Below the pieces are notes generated by a model. It saw only the letters and a list, made by a program, of their open reading frames with translations, had not been told where the DNA came from and ran no database searches. DNA of 57,757 nucleotides, taken from Cyanobium sp. C1_MAG_00004. GTDB lineage: Bacteria > Cyanobacteriota > Cyanobacteriia > PCC-6307 > Cyanobiaceae. The translations under genes and the position numbers were made by a program. Shown in pieces: positions 9,225-18,542 of this stretch. Position 1 is the first letter of the stretch. Each line of letters opens with the position of its first letter. Location: the NCBI GenBank assembly GCA_027486935.1, contig JAIXOF010000116.1, positions 1-57,757 on the forward strand, in the 5' to 3' direction.

Positions 9225-11766
9225 GCTGGACGGCGGCCTCGATCTGGCGGCGGCGCTGATCCTGCAGCATCCTGGCCAGCAGCGGATGGCTTTGCAGGTC
9301 AGGGTCGCTCGCCGTGATCTGCTGGGCCACGGACCGGGCCCGCTCGAGCACCGCTCCATCGGTGCTCAGGCTGGCCAGAGCCAGATCAGGCAATCCGGAT
9401 TGTCGGGTGCCCAGCACCTGGCCCGGTCCGCGCAGGCGCAGATCCATCTCAGCGATCTCGAACCCGTCGCTGGAGCGTTCGAGCAGGTTCAGCCGTTGGG
9501 CAGCTTGAGGGTTGCTGCTGTCATTGATCAGCAGACAGTGGGATTGGGCCGCACCGCGCCCCACCCGTCCCCGCAGCTGGTGCAACTGGGCCAGGCCAAA
9601 ACGGTCGGCGTGCTCGATCACCATCACCGTGGCGGCCGGCACATCGACGCCCACCTCGACCACGGTGGTGCTGACCAGCACCTGGGTGCGTCCCTCGGCG
9701 AAGGCAGCGATGGCCTCCTGCTTGGCCTCGCTGCTGAGGCGACCATGCAACAGGCCCACGCTCAGATCGTCAAAGACCTCGGTGCTCATCTGGGCATGGA
9801 CCTCGACGGCTGAGCGCAGGTCCAGCTTGTCCGACTCCTCGACCAGTGGCAGCACCACATAGGCCCTTTGGCCGCGGACCACCTGGTCGCGGATCAGGTC
9901 ATAGGCCTGTTGCCGGGCCGATCCCCGCAGAACCCGGGTTTCGATCGGCTGACGGTTGGGCGGTAGTTCATCGATCTGGCTGACATCCAGATCGCCGTGC
10001 AGCGACAGGGCCAGGGTGCGTGGAATCGGCGTCGCGGTCATGGTCAGCAGATGGGGCTGCAGACCCTTGGCCAGCAGCCTGTTGCGCTGATTGACGCCAA
10101 AGCGGTGCTGCTCGTCGACCACCACCAGCCCCAGACGGGCAAAGTCGACCGGGTCTTCGAGCAGGGCATGGGTGCCCACCAGCAACTGCAACTGACCGTT
10201 GGCCAGGTCCTCCAGCAGGCGCCGGCGCTGCCGCATCGGTGTGGAGCCGGTCAACAGCGCACTGCGCACATGCAGCTGGTTGAGCCAGCCGATGATCTTG
10301 GCGGCATGCTGTTGCGCCAACACCTCAGTTGGTGCCATCAAAGCGCCCTGGCAGCCCGCCTCGATCGCGGTCAGCAATGCCGCCATCGCCACAACCGTCT
10401 TGCCGCTGCCCACATCGCCCTGGACCAGGCGGGCCATCGGTTCATGGCGGCCCAGATCGGCGCGGATCTCGGCCAGAACCCGTTGCTGCGCTCCGGTCAG
10501 GTCAAACGGCAGCAGGTCCAGAAAGCGGCTCACCAGATCCACTACGGCCGGATTCGCCCCTTGGTTGATTGGGTCCGCAGCGGTGAGGGGCAGCGCCTGA
10601 GCAGCCTTGAGCTGGCGGCGGCGCTGAGCCAGACCCAGCTGCAGCAGCAGGAACTCATCGAACACCAGCCGGTTGCGGGCGGCCGCAAGCGATGCCTGAT
10701 CCCGGGGCTGATGGATCGCCTGCAGGGCCTGGGCGCGTTCGAGCAACTGTTCCTGCTGGCGCAGTTGGGCAGGCAACGGCTCTGGGCAGCCGTCCAGCAC
10801 GGGCAGGACCGCTGCCACCGCCTGGCGCAGGCGCTCTGCGGTCAGCCCTTCGGTCAGGCCATAGACCGGCAGCAGGCGGCCGATGCTCTGCGACTGCAAC
10901 GGTGCATGGGCGTGTTCGAGTACCTCCATCAGCGGATCCTGAAAGGCGGGCCCGTAGGCGGTTTCCTTGACTAGACCGCTGACAGCAACCGTCGCACCTG
11001 CTGGAAACTGACGCTGCTGTGACGCCAACCAGCCAGGGGAACTGAACCGTCGCCCCGCATAGAAGCGGCTGATGCGCAGGCGCCCGGTCGGATCCTGAAC
11101 CTGCAGCTCAAGAATGCCCAGATTGGGGTTGCGCGGGCTCACAAAGGCATGGGAGCGGCGCACGGTGGCCACGATCGTGGCGGTCTGGCCGGGTTCGAGG
11201 GTGCTGATGCGCCGCAGATTGGCGTAATCGACGTAATCCCGGGGGTAGTAGTGGACGAGGTCGCGCACGACCAACAGACCCAGCTGGGCCAGACGGGTTG
11301 CCAGGCGGGGGCCAATGCCGCGCACCTCGGCCAGGGGGGTGTCTGCCAGGAGCGCCGTGGCAGCTCCCTTCGAGGTCTGGGACTGGGCCGGCTCAGCCAG
11401 CCGCAGACGGGGTGGCGCCATCACGGCAGCGGGGCGGCAGCGACGCCTGAGCTGGAGCAGCCATTCGCGACTCTGGCGCACCAGTCGTTGCCGTTGCCCA
11501 AGCCCGAGTTGCTCGTAGCGGTCGTACCCGTTCAACAGGGTCTGCAGCTGCTCCTGCTCACGCGGATCGAGCGGGATCGGGGGTGCGCTGAGCTGACGAT
11601 GGACAAAAACGGCGAACCGGTCCCGCCGACCCTGCAGGTTGGCAAAACCGCGATCAGCCTCGAGTTGCAACCCCTGGTTCAGGGGCAGCATCCAGGGATC
11701 GAGAGCCTGCTCTAATCCGGCTGTGGGCTCCCGGGGTTCCGGGCTGTGGAGTGATCGTGCAGCCAC
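9217..11766 (-). CDS. recG: ATP-dependent DNA helicase RecG
   Basis: RecG regresses stalled forks and processes branched DNA. The 849-aa product has a cyanobacterial N-terminal extension of about 140 residues, the wedge/OB domain (from about residue 150, with RGIGPRLATRL and YYPRDYVDY) and superfamily 2 helicase motifs: GDVGSGKT, MAPTEVLA, VDEQHRFG, MTATPIPRT and QLRGRVGRG. The GTG at 11766 overlaps the upstream gene by 55 bp. A later start is possible because the N-terminal extension is poorly conserved. The stop lies inside an 8-bp tandem repeat. Confidence 0.95.
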   Translation of the reverse strand: MAARSLHSPEPREPTAGLEQALDPWMLPLNQGLQLEADRGFANLQGRRDRFAVFVHRQLSAPPIPLDPREQEQLQTLLNGYDRYEQLGLGQRQRLVRQSREWLLQLRRRCRPAAVMAPPRLRLAEPAQSQTSKGAATALLADTPLAEVRGIGPRLATRLAQLGLLVVRDLVHYYPRDYVDYANLRRISTLEPGQTATIVATVRRSHAFVSPRNPNLGILELQVQDPTGRLRISRFYAGRRFSSPGWLASQQRQFPAGATVAVSGLVKETAYGPAFQDPLMEVLEHAHAPLQSQSIGRLLPVYGLTEGLTAERLRQAVAAVLPVLDGCPEPLPAQLRQQEQLLERAQALQAIHQPRDQASLAAARNRLVFDEFLLLQLGLAQRRRQLKAAQALPLTAADPINQGANPAVVDLVSRFLDLLPFDLTGAQQRVLAEIRADLGRHEPMARLVQGDVGSGKTVVAMAALLTAIEAGCQGALMAPTEVLAQQHAAKIIGWLNQLHVRSALLTGSTPMRQRRRLLEDLANGQLQLLVGTHALLEDPVDFARLGLVVVDEQHRFGVNQRNRLLAKGLQPHLLTMTATPIPRTLALSLHGDLDVSQIDELPPNRQPIETRVLRGSARQQAYDLIRDQVVRGQRAYVVLPLVEESDKLDLRSAVEVHAQMSTEVFDDLSVGLLHGRLSSEAKQEAIAAFAEGRTQVLVSTTVVEVGVDVPAATVMVIEHADRFGLAQLHQLRGRVGRGAAQSHCLLINDSSNPQAAQRLNLLERSSDGFEIAEMDLRLRGPGQVLGTRQSGLPDLALASLSTDGAVLERARSVAQQITASDPDLQSHPLLARMLQDQRRRQIEAAVQLN

Positions 11767-12860
11767 AGCTGTTCAGCTTCAAAGGCCTGCAGACGTCGCT
11801 CCAGGCGGTGGTAGGTCTGGGCCATTCTGCGCACCTCCTGACGGACCTGCCTGAGCCGGCTGCGACAGGTGCGCAGGCGGGGCTGGTCGGCCTCAAGATC
11901 GGCTGGACGCAGCAGCAGGGCCAGGCTGTTGGCCGCCAACCCCGACGGAAACTGGTCCCCCAGTCCGTTCAAGCGCACCAGATTGAGAGGGGCATTCTGG
12001 GTTTCGAGCTGGCCGGCGGCGACTCCCTCCAGCAGCCGCAGGGGTGGCAGGGTCGGACAGAGTCCCAGGCGCACCAGCTCGACATTGAGGGCGTGGGACA
12101 GGTTGCGCAACCGCCGGGCCAGGGCTCCATCCAGCTCATCCATCCAGCGCAGCAACAGCAGCGGCTGGATGGGCAGAAGACCACGGGGTTCGCTCACCTC
12201 GGGGGCTGCTGAAGCGTTCTGCTGCTGATCCTCGTCCAGCTCCTGTTCGTCGGCCTGATCCAGCAGGCTGGCCAAGGCCTGCATCAGCTCCGAAGCCTCA
12301 AGCTCGCCGTCCGGTGCATCCGGTTGCACCGCCGACTCGGAAACCGTGCCCGGCCCGGTTGTCAGGTCAAACGGGCTCGGAGCAAACAGATCCAGGTTGA
12401 TCGGCAGCCCCATGCCCAGGTGGACCGAACCGGCAGGATCCACAGGCTTGTCACCTGATGCAGGGGTTCCTGACTCAAACAACGGCGCCTGCTCGTTCTG
12501 CAGTTTTGACAGCCAACGCTGCTGCTGCCGCTGGACCAGGGCCTGGCGACGTTGACGCTGGTGGAACGCCAGGGCCTGCAATTGCTCAACCGTCAACAAC
12601 GAACAGCAACGCTGAACGAGGCTGACAATGCGTTGATGGAGCTCTGCCCGGTCAGCAGCAGACAGCCGTCGGTAGCGATCCGGATAGGCCTCAACAGCCA
12701 GATGGAAGCAGCTGCGATCAACAGCTCCAGCCAGACACTCGCGCAGCACTTGGAGGTACAGGGCCCAGTGGCGGTAGTGCTCAGGATTGCCCTCGGCGAT
12801 CCTGGCGCGCAGGGCTTCCAGCTGCTGGGCTGTGTCGCTGCGCGCCGAGGATGGCTCCAA
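11712..12860 (-). CDS. Conserved hypothetical protein between tsf and recG
   Basis: This 382-aa protein has no domain I recognise. Residues 1-120 are helical and rich in Gln, Arg and Leu. About residues 125-215 are acidic, Pro/Ser-rich and probably disordered. Residues 225-370 form a second helical part ending in a likely coiled coil with many Arg, Gln and Glu. There is no signal peptide or membrane segment. It starts 5 bp after the tsf stop at a TTG and overlaps recG by 55 bp, so it is probably co-transcribed with rpsB-tsf. The position recurs, as far as I know, in marine picocyanobacteria, which argues for a real gene. Confidence 0.75.
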   Translation of the reverse strand: MEPSSARSDTAQQLEALRARIAEGNPEHYRHWALYLQVLRECLAGAVDRSCFHLAVEAYPDRYRRLSAADRAELHQRIVSLVQRCCSLLTVEQLQALAFHQRQRRQALVQRQQQRWLSKLQNEQAPLFESGTPASGDKPVDPAGSVHLGMGLPINLDLFAPSPFDLTTGPGTVSESAVQPDAPDGELEASELMQALASLLDQADEQELDEDQQQNASAAPEVSEPRGLLPIQPLLLLRWMDELDGALARRLRNLSHALNVELVRLGLCPTLPPLRLLEGVAAGQLETQNAPLNLVRLNGLGDQFPSGLAANSLALLLRPADLEADQPRLRTCRSRLRQVRQEVRRMAQTYHRLERRLQAFEAEQLWLHDHSTARNPGSPQPD

Positions 12861-12865
12861 GGGAC

Positions 12866-13522
12866 TCAGGCGGCCTTCATGGCTGCCACTTCGGCAGCGA
12901 AGTCGGCCTTCTCGATCTCGATGCCCTCGCCCAGGGTGTAGCGGGTGAAACGACGAACCTGGATGTTTTCACCCAGCTTGCCGGCAGCCTGCTTGACCAT
13001 TTCAGAAACGGTCATGCTGCTGTCCTTGATGAACGGCTGCTCGAGCAGGGCGAGCTCCTTGAGGCGCTTGCCGATGCGTCCTTCGACGATCTTCTCCTTC
13101 ATCGCGTCGGGCTTGCCGGCCAGGTCATCGCGACCCATCTCGATCGCCTTTTCCTTGTCGGCCACCTCGTCCGGAATCTGGTCGACGGTCACGTACTCCA
13201 CATTGGGACAGGCTGCGATCTGCATGGCAACGTTGCGCAGCAGCTCCTGGAACACCTCGCCCCGGGCGACGAAATCGGTTTCACAGTTGACTTCGACCAA
13301 CACGCCGACGCGGGCACCGGTGTGGATGTAGCTGCCGATGGCACCTTCAGCAGCGGTCCGGCCGGATTTCTTTTCAGCGCTGGCGATGCCTTTTTGACGC
13401 AGCCACTCAATGGCTTTTTCGGTGTCGCCCTTGGTCTCAGCCAGGGCTTTCTTGCAATCCATCATGCCTGCGCCGGTCTTGTCGCGCAGGTCCTTGACGA
13501 GCTTGGCGGAAATCTCAGCCAT
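12866..13522 (-). CDS. tsf: Elongation factor Ts
   Basis: EF-Ts exchanges GDP for GTP on EF-Tu. The 218-aa product has the N-terminal UBA-like domain ([20 protein letters not shown]) and the core with the TDFVAR motif near residue 80. It is the short cyanobacterial/plastid form with one core repeat. The ATG at 13522 gives the invariant MAEISAKLV start. An open frame extends upstream but is not EF-Ts-like. It follows rpsB by 104 bp. Confidence 0.97.
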   Translation of the reverse strand: MAEISAKLVKDLRDKTGAGMMDCKKALAETKGDTEKAIEWLRQKGIASAEKKSGRTAAEGAIGSYIHTGARVGVLVEVNCETDFVARGEVFQELLRNVAMQIAACPNVEYVTVDQIPDEVADKEKAIEMGRDDLAGKPDAMKEKIVEGRIGKRLKELALLEQPFIKDSSMTVSEMVKQAAGKLGENIQVRRFTRYTLGEGIEIEKADFAAEVAAMKAA

Positions 13523-13559
13523 GGGTGGGGCAGAAGAAAAGGGGAGGAAACAAGGAAGG

Positions 13560-13582
13560 GGTCCGACTGCAAGCGCCGGACC
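13560..13582 (-). terminator. Hairpin in the rpsB-tsf spacer
   Basis: A 6-bp stem (GGTCCG / CGGACC) with an 11-nt loop lies in the 104-bp rpsB-tsf gap and is followed on the minus strand by a pyrimidine-rich run without a true T-tract. It may be a partial terminator or RNA-processing element that sets the rpsB:tsf ratio. Confidence 0.3.
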
Positions 13583-13626
13583 CAACGGTCACCAGGGACC
13601 GATAGCGCCCCGAAGGGAGCTCACGA

Positions 13627-14340
13627 TCAGGCTTCGTCGTCGGCGCCCTGATCGCCAGCGCCATGACGGCCTTCGTTGATGGCGTCGGCCAGGCGACCAA
13701 GCACCAGCTGCACCGAGCGGACGGCGTCGTCATTGCAAGGAATGGGCACGTCGCACAGATCGGGGTCGCAGTTGGTGTCGAGCATCGAGACCAACGGGAT
13801 GTCCAGCTTCCGGGCTTCGAGCACGGCGTTCGTCTCGCGGCGCTGGTCCACCAGGATCACCACGTCGGGCAGACGACGCATGGACTTAAGGCCGCCCAGG
13901 TACTTCTGAAGCCGCTCGAGTTCGCGCCGAAGCACAGCAGCTTCTTTCTTGGGACGCATGGCAATGGCCCCTGAGGACTCCATGCGCTCGAGGTCCTTGA
14001 GCCGGTCGATGCGGGCCCGCATCGTGGTCCAGTTGGTCAGCATGCCCCCCAGCCAACGCTGGTTGACATAGGCGGCCCCACAGCGGGTCGCTTCCTGGGC
14101 AATGACCTCAGAGGCCTGCTTCTTGGTGCCGACGAACAGGAAGCGCTTGCCGCTGCGTGCAGCACTGCGAACCCATTTGTAGGCATTGTTCATGCAGACC
14201 GCGGTCTGCACGAGGTCGATGATGTGAACCCCGTTGCGCGCGCAATAGATGTAGCGCGACATCTTGGGATTCCAGCGACGGGTCTGGTGCCCAAAGTGGG
14301 CACCAGCCTCCATCATTTCGGCAAGGGTGACAACAGCCAT
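13627..14340 (-). CDS. rpsB: 30S ribosomal protein S2
   Basis: This 237-aa S2 protein begins at the ATG at 14340 with the family start around [19 protein letters not shown]. It contains the conserved [23 protein letters not shown] and [18 protein letters not shown] blocks. The C-terminal 15 residues are an acidic, Gly-rich tail. It heads the rpsB-tsf-hypothetical-recG cluster. The 126 bp upstream to the glycosyltransferase gene must hold its promoter. Confidence 0.97.
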   Translation of the reverse strand: MAVVTLAEMMEAGAHFGHQTRRWNPKMSRYIYCARNGVHIIDLVQTAVCMNNAYKWVRSAARSGKRFLFVGTKKQASEVIAQEATRCGAAYVNQRWLGGMLTNWTTMRARIDRLKDLERMESSGAIAMRPKKEAAVLRRELERLQKYLGGLKSMRRLPDVVILVDQRRETNAVLEARKLDIPLVSMLDTNCDPDLCDVPIPCNDDAVRSVQLVLGRLADAINEGRHGAGDQGADDEA

Positions 14341-14466
14341 GGGAGTGAGTTTCGGGTTTGCCTCCACCTGCCAGGGACCGTTCCGTAGGGCGTGCGGAGG
14401 GCACGAACCAGCGGGCGATCACCCGAAACGCGCAGGTGTGCGGAGTGGGATGACCTAGCCAAACTA

Positions 14467-15393
14467 TCAAACGGCGCTTCGGGCCTCGCGAAACAGGCTG
14501 CGAACCCCGATGCGGTTGAGCGGCAACCGCAGCAGTTCCATCGCCAGGGCGGCATGGCCACGGCGGATCAACCAGGCCAACAGAGGCCTCAGGCTGCGCT
14601 CGTTGAGCAGACCACCAAGGGTGAGCAGCTCCCAGAGCAGGCGATGGAACCAGGTGTACTGAATGATCAATCGCACCCGCCGGGTGGGGTGCTTGCGAAA
14701 GAACACCAGGCCCATGCGAGCCCGTTCCCGTTCGACCTGAATCAACCGGGGCAGCTGCTCCAGGCTGAGGGGAGGGTGCCAGTGGTAGCCAACAGCCTGG
14801 GGACAGCGAATCAGGCGAACGCCCAGCTGGCGTAACCGCTCGCCCAGCTCCAGATCCTCCCATCCGTAGAGACGGAACGCCGTGTCAAACAGCCCGGCCT
14901 GCTCAAGCAGCTGCCGGTCAATGGCCACGTTGCCGGTGGCAAAGTAGGCCCCCGACCAGTCGCGCAGTTTGTGGCGCTCACCGGTTGGGTTGTCGAAATC
15001 GGCTGTGTTGATCACGGCGCCGTAGGTGAAACACAGCCGATCACCGCGTTGCTGCCAGGCACGGCTCAGCGCCTCGGCATGGGCCTGCAGAAATCCGTCG
15101 GTGACCACCAGATCGCTGTCAATGAAGACGATCACGTCACCCCGCGCCGCCTCCACGCCACGGTTTCTGCCTTCGGCTGGGCCGCCGTGGTCCTGACAGA
15201 TCAGGCGCACATGGGGGAGCTGGGCTGCCTGCTGCTGCACCCAGGCCACCGTGGCATCGGTGGAACCATCGTCGACCAGAACGATCTCGTAGCCGCTGAT
15301 CGGCGCCGCCAGGTTCTGCCGTTCCAGGGCCGAGAGGCACTTCTGGAGGATCGGCAACCGGTTGTAGGTGGGAATGACGACGCTGAGGAACAT
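14467..15393 (-). CDS. Family 2 glycosyltransferase
   Basis: This 308-aa GT-A fold enzyme would transfer a sugar from a nucleotide donor to a cell-surface or lipid acceptor. It starts with SVVIPTYNR, has the VDDGSTD donor-binding motif near residue 42, an FIDSD metal-binding DxD near residue 92, and WEDLELGERL (the ED-type catalytic region) near residue 185. The last ~70 residues are Arg/Leu-rich and probably membrane-associated. There is no transmembrane signal at the N-terminus. The acceptor cannot be told from context. A terminator lies just upstream, so it likely has its own promoter. Confidence 0.9.
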   Translation of the reverse strand: MFLSVVIPTYNRLPILQKCLSALERQNLAAPISGYEIVLVDDGSTDATVAWVQQQAAQLPHVRLICQDHGGPAEGRNRGVEAARGDVIVFIDSDLVVTDGFLQAHAEALSRAWQQRGDRLCFTYGAVINTADFDNPTGERHKLRDWSGAYFATGNVAIDRQLLEQAGLFDTAFRLYGWEDLELGERLRQLGVRLIRCPQAVGYHWHPPLSLEQLPRLIQVERERARMGLVFFRKHPTRRVRLIIQYTWFHRLLWELLTLGGLLNERSLRPLLAWLIRRGHAALAMELLRLPLNRIGVRSLFREARSAV

Positions 15394-15407
15394 GGTCGCT
15401 CCAGGTC

Positions 15408-15438
15408 AAAAAAAAGGGGGTGCCCCGTGGGTCACCCC
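15408..15438 (-). terminator. Rho-independent terminator of the 51-aa protein gene
   Basis: On the minus strand a GGGGTG/CACCCC stem with a short loop is followed by eight T residues (A-run at 15408-15415). It lies downstream of the small basic gene and 15 bp upstream of the glycosyltransferase start. Confidence 0.8.
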
Positions 15439-15474
15439 TGCTGAATGATGGGATGGGGCGAGGCCCAGGCCACC

Positions 15475-15630
15475 TCAGTCAGCGGCACCGCCGTTGCTGG
15501 CTGTGCCGGTGACGCCATTGCCGGCGCCTTCACCGCGGCCGTCATTGCGCAGCTTGCGCTTCTTGAACTTGCGGGCGTAAGCCCGGTTGCGTTCCTGCTT
15601 TTCCTTCTTCAGATTTCTGCGCTTGGCCAT
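15475..15630 (-). CDS. 51-aa Lys/Arg-rich protein
   Basis: This short gene encodes a very basic N-terminal helix (about residues 1-32: MAKRRNLKKEKQERN, then more Arg and Lys) and a neutral Gly/Asn/Ala-rich tail. The charge pattern suggests an RNA- or ribosome-associated protein. I recall near-identical N-termini in other picocyanobacteria but no assigned function. It has its own terminator at 15408-15438 and starts 37 bp downstream of the devA stop region, in the same direction as the devBCA operon. Confidence 0.75.
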   Translation of the reverse strand: MAKRRNLKKEKQERNRAYARKFKKRKLRNDGRGEGAGNGVTGTASNGGAAD

Positions 15631-15667
15631 GCGGTGAGGACAAAGGGTTGTCTTTGAAACACTCTAC

Positions 15668-16393
15668 TCATCGGGCCTCTGGGTCTTGATCGAACAGCCG
15701 TCCGTCCTCCATGCGCAGCAGACGGTCCGCCACATCAAGGATGCGCGGATCGTGGGTGACCATCAGCACCGCACAGCCCTGCTCGCGGGCGAGCCGTCGC
15801 AGCAGGTCCACCACCTCACGGCCACTGCGGCTGTCGAGGGCCGCAGTCGGCTCGTCGGCCAGTAACAGTTCAGGGCGCGCAGCCAGGGCCCGGGCGATGG
15901 CCACCCGCTGCTTCTGACCGCCTGAGAGGTCGTGGGGCAACTTGCCGAGGTGGTCACCCAGACCCACCGCCCGCAGCCATTCACGGGCCTGATCGCGACG
16001 GGCCCGATAGCCCAGATCAGCCAGCAGATCGGCACCCATCTGCACGTTCTGCTCTGCCGTCAAGCAGCGCAGCAGATTGTGCCCCTGAAAAATCATGCCG
16101 ATGCGGCGGCGCAGCTGCTGACGCTCGCGCCGACCGGCGCCCAGCAACTCGGAACCGAACAGCTGAACGGAACCGGCCTGGACCTGACGCAGTGCCCCCA
16201 CCAGCGTCAACAGGGTGGTCTTGCCGCAGCCCGATGGCCCGGTCAAAAGAACCACCTCACCGGGGTCGATGCTCAATTCGACATCCTGAAGGACCTGGCG
16301 ACGGGCATCACCGCGCCCATACCAGTGGCTGAGGTCGCGAACGGCGATCGCGGCACCCCCTGTTGGCTTGTCGATGGCAGTGGGTGATCGCAT
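15668..16393 (-). CDS. devA: DevA-type ABC exporter ATPase
   Basis: This 241-aa ATP-binding subunit belongs to the DevBCA/MacAB-like exporter class. It has Walker A GPSGCGKT, the signature LSGGQKQRVAIARAL, Walker B LLLADEPTAALD and the His switch VTHDPRI. With DevC and DevB it would move a lipid or hydrophobic substrate across the envelope, as known for heterocyst glycolipid export in filamentous species. The substrate in unicellular species is unknown. The ATG at 16393 avoids overlap with devC. An ATG at 16426 is possible. Confidence 0.9.
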   Translation of the reverse strand: MRSPTAIDKPTGGAAIAVRDLSHWYGRGDARRQVLQDVELSIDPGEVVLLTGPSGCGKTTLLTLVGALRQVQAGSVQLFGSELLGAGRRERQQLRRRIGMIFQGHNLLRCLTAEQNVQMGADLLADLGYRARRDQAREWLRAVGLGDHLGKLPHDLSGGQKQRVAIARALAARPELLLADEPTAALDSRSGREVVDLLRRLAREQGCAVLMVTHDPRILDVADRLLRMEDGRLFDQDPEAR

Positions 16394-16400
16394 CACAGGT

Positions 16401-17594
16401 TCAGAAGATCTCAGCGGGGTCCGCATCTCCCAGGCGCCGCATCGCCAGGCCCGCCGATCCCAGGCACATCACCAGGATCATGGTGAACACCAACAGGGCC
16501 CGTTGGGGATCCATCACCACTGGCAATCGGGTGCCGCTGCGCACCAAGGCGTAGAGCCCCTGGCCGGCCACGTAGGCGGGCAGGTAGCCGAGCACCGCCA
16601 GCAACAGACCCTCGCGGGCGACCACCCCCAGCAGGCTGGGCAGGCGGTAGCCCATCGCCATCAGGGTCGCGTATTCGGGCAAGTGATCGCTGACGTCCGA
16701 ATACAGGATCTGGTAGACGATCACACACCCCACCACAAAGCCCATGCCTGCTCCGAGGGTGAAGATGAAACCGATTGCCGTGCTGGTCCGCCAGTAGGTC
16801 TTCTCGAGCTCTTCGAAACCAGCCTTGGTCACAACCCTGACATCGCCAGGCAGCAGCCGCTTCAAGCGGGCCACGGCTGCGTCGGGGTCAGCGCCGGGGC
16901 GCAGGCGGATCAGACCCAGTTCGATGCTGCCCGGTGGTGAGCTGGGCATCAATCGCTGGTAGGTCTCGCGACTGGTGATCATGTTCCCGTCAGCGCCGAA
17001 GGACGGCCCCAGCGACACCAGGCCGGCGACCCGGATGCGCTCGCCCGAGACCTCGGTCTCGACCGTGCGGCCCTGCTTCAACCAGGCGGCCACCGGACCG
17101 AACTCGGGCCTGGAGCGCTCGTCAAACAGGACCCAACCGCGGTTCTGCAGAAGCCTGGCCTGGCTGCTGATCGAGGGGTCCAGAAAGATCGGATCATCAG
17201 GCTCAAACCCCAGGGTCAGGATCGAGCGCGTGGTCCTGGCTTCGGGGTTGCGCCACAACAACAGATTCCAGTTGACCGGGCTGATGCCGATGACGTCGGG
17301 ATCGGCCAGGGTCTGCACCAGGCGCCGCCGGGGAAAGCTGGCCATGCCGATCGAGCTGGTGGTCCGGGGACTGAGCAGCACCACATCGGCGTCAAACAGC
17401 TTGTGGACGGTGACGCTGGCCTCGAACAGCCCATCGCGGAAGCCGAGCTGCATGAACATCAAGATGCCGGCAAAGGCGATGCCGGCGAGGGCCACGGCCA
17501 GCCGCATCGGCTGACGGGTCAGCAACAGCCAGGCCAGGGGGATTCGCCGGCTACGCCAGATCCCCGCGATGGTCTGCAGACCCCGTGACACCAT
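16401..17594 (-). CDS. devC: DevC-type ABC exporter permease
   Basis: This 397-aa membrane subunit has one N-terminal transmembrane segment (near residues 30-55), a large periplasmic domain of about 200 residues and three C-terminal transmembrane segments, the FtsX/MacB topology expected of DevC. It starts directly after the devB stop (GTG 17597 or ATG 17594) and ends 7 bp before devA. The DevB, DevC and DevA order matches the known operon. Confidence 0.9.
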   Translation of the reverse strand: MVSRGLQTIAGIWRSRRIPLAWLLLTRQPMRLAVALAGIAFAGILMFMQLGFRDGLFEASVTVHKLFDADVVLLSPRTTSSIGMASFPRRRLVQTLADPDVIGISPVNWNLLLWRNPEARTTRSILTLGFEPDDPIFLDPSISSQARLLQNRGWVLFDERSRPEFGPVAAWLKQGRTVETEVSGERIRVAGLVSLGPSFGADGNMITSRETYQRLMPSSPPGSIELGLIRLRPGADPDAAVARLKRLLPGDVRVVTKAGFEELEKTYWRTSTAIGFIFTLGAGMGFVVGCVIVYQILYSDVSDHLPEYATLMAMGYRLPSLLGVVAREGLLLAVLGYLPAYVAGQGLYALVRSGTRLPVVMDPQRALLVFTMILVMCLGSAGLAMRRLGDADPAEIF

Positions 17595-17597
17595 CAC

Positions 17598-18542
17598 TCA
17601 GGGTTCAAAGCGGGCAATCACCTTGAGCCCGGCCAGGCTCCGCAGCCGGCTGCTCTGGGCCGGATCGAGGGCCAGACGCACCTCAACGATGCGGGCATCG
17701 GCGTCGGCACTTGGATCAGTGCTCAGCACCTGCCTCTGGCGCACCTGGGGGCTGATGCGGATCACGCGGGCCAGGACCGTGCCCTTGTAGCCACCGCTTT
17801 CGCTCTCGAGCCGAACCTGCTGACCCAGGTGAACCCGGCTGATGTCGCTTTCGTAGACCTCGGCGACCGCTTCCATGCTCTGGTTGGCGCCGACCTCGAG
17901 AATGCCGTCGCTGCCGGGTCGCTCGCCGGGCTGCACAAACACCCGCAGCACCAGTCCTTCGATCGGTGAGCGCAACTGGGACAGGGCCAGTTCGGTGTCC
18001 AGCTTGTTGAGCTCGGCCCGAGCCTCGTTGAGCCGGGCGCGCTTGTCGGACAGCTGGATCTCCCGATCATCGAGATCGCCGGCGGGATTGGCGCCTGAAC
18101 GGGTCAATCCCCTATAGCGGCGCATCTGCCCCTCAAAGATGCGCAGCTGGGTTTCGAGTGCGGTGATGCGGGTCAGCAACAACTGGCGCTGGGCCAGCAG
18201 ACCGGGACGGTTGTCAAAGCTGGCCAGCACCTGACCACGGCGCACCTGGTCGCCTTCACGCACATAGAGATCGGACAAGCGGGGGCTGACCCCCATGCCG
18301 CCGGACGGTGCTGCGAGGGTGCGCACATCACCCGCTGGCTCGAGCCGGCCCAGGGCCGCCACCGCATCAGACCCGGTTGTCGCCGGTGCCTGGGACCGGG
18401 CTGTCGCCGGATCGCGGGGGGCAGGCGCAACCACGACCGGTCTGCTCTGCGGCCGCAACAGGGTCCACAGCACGACCACCACGACGGCTGAACCCAGGGT
18501 CAGCCAGGCCTTGCGGGGCAAACGACGCAGTTGCTCTTTCAC
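17598..18542 (-). CDS. devB: DevB-type HlyD-family membrane fusion protein
   Basis: This 314-aa periplasmic adaptor has an N-terminal transmembrane anchor (near residues 12-28), a lipoyl/beta-barrel region starting around [11 protein letters not shown], a coiled-coil hairpin of about 60 residues, and the returning beta-barrel. It would bridge the DevCA pump to an outer-membrane TolC-like channel, not present here. The GTG at 18542 overlaps the pcyA stop as GTGA, implying translational coupling. A longer frame upstream is antisense-like and was not used. Confidence 0.88.
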   Translation of the reverse strand: MKEQLRRLPRKAWLTLGSAVVVVVLWTLLRPQSRPVVVAPAPRDPATARSQAPATTGSDAVAALGRLEPAGDVRTLAAPSGGMGVSPRLSDLYVREGDQVRRGQVLASFDNRPGLLAQRQLLLTRITALETQLRIFEGQMRRYRGLTRSGANPAGDLDDREIQLSDKRARLNEARAELNKLDTELALSQLRSPIEGLVLRVFVQPGERPGSDGILEVGANQSMEAVAEVYESDISRVHLGQQVRLESESGGYKGTVLARVIRISPQVRQRQVLSTDPSADADARIVEVRLALDPAQSSRLRSLAGLKVIARFEP

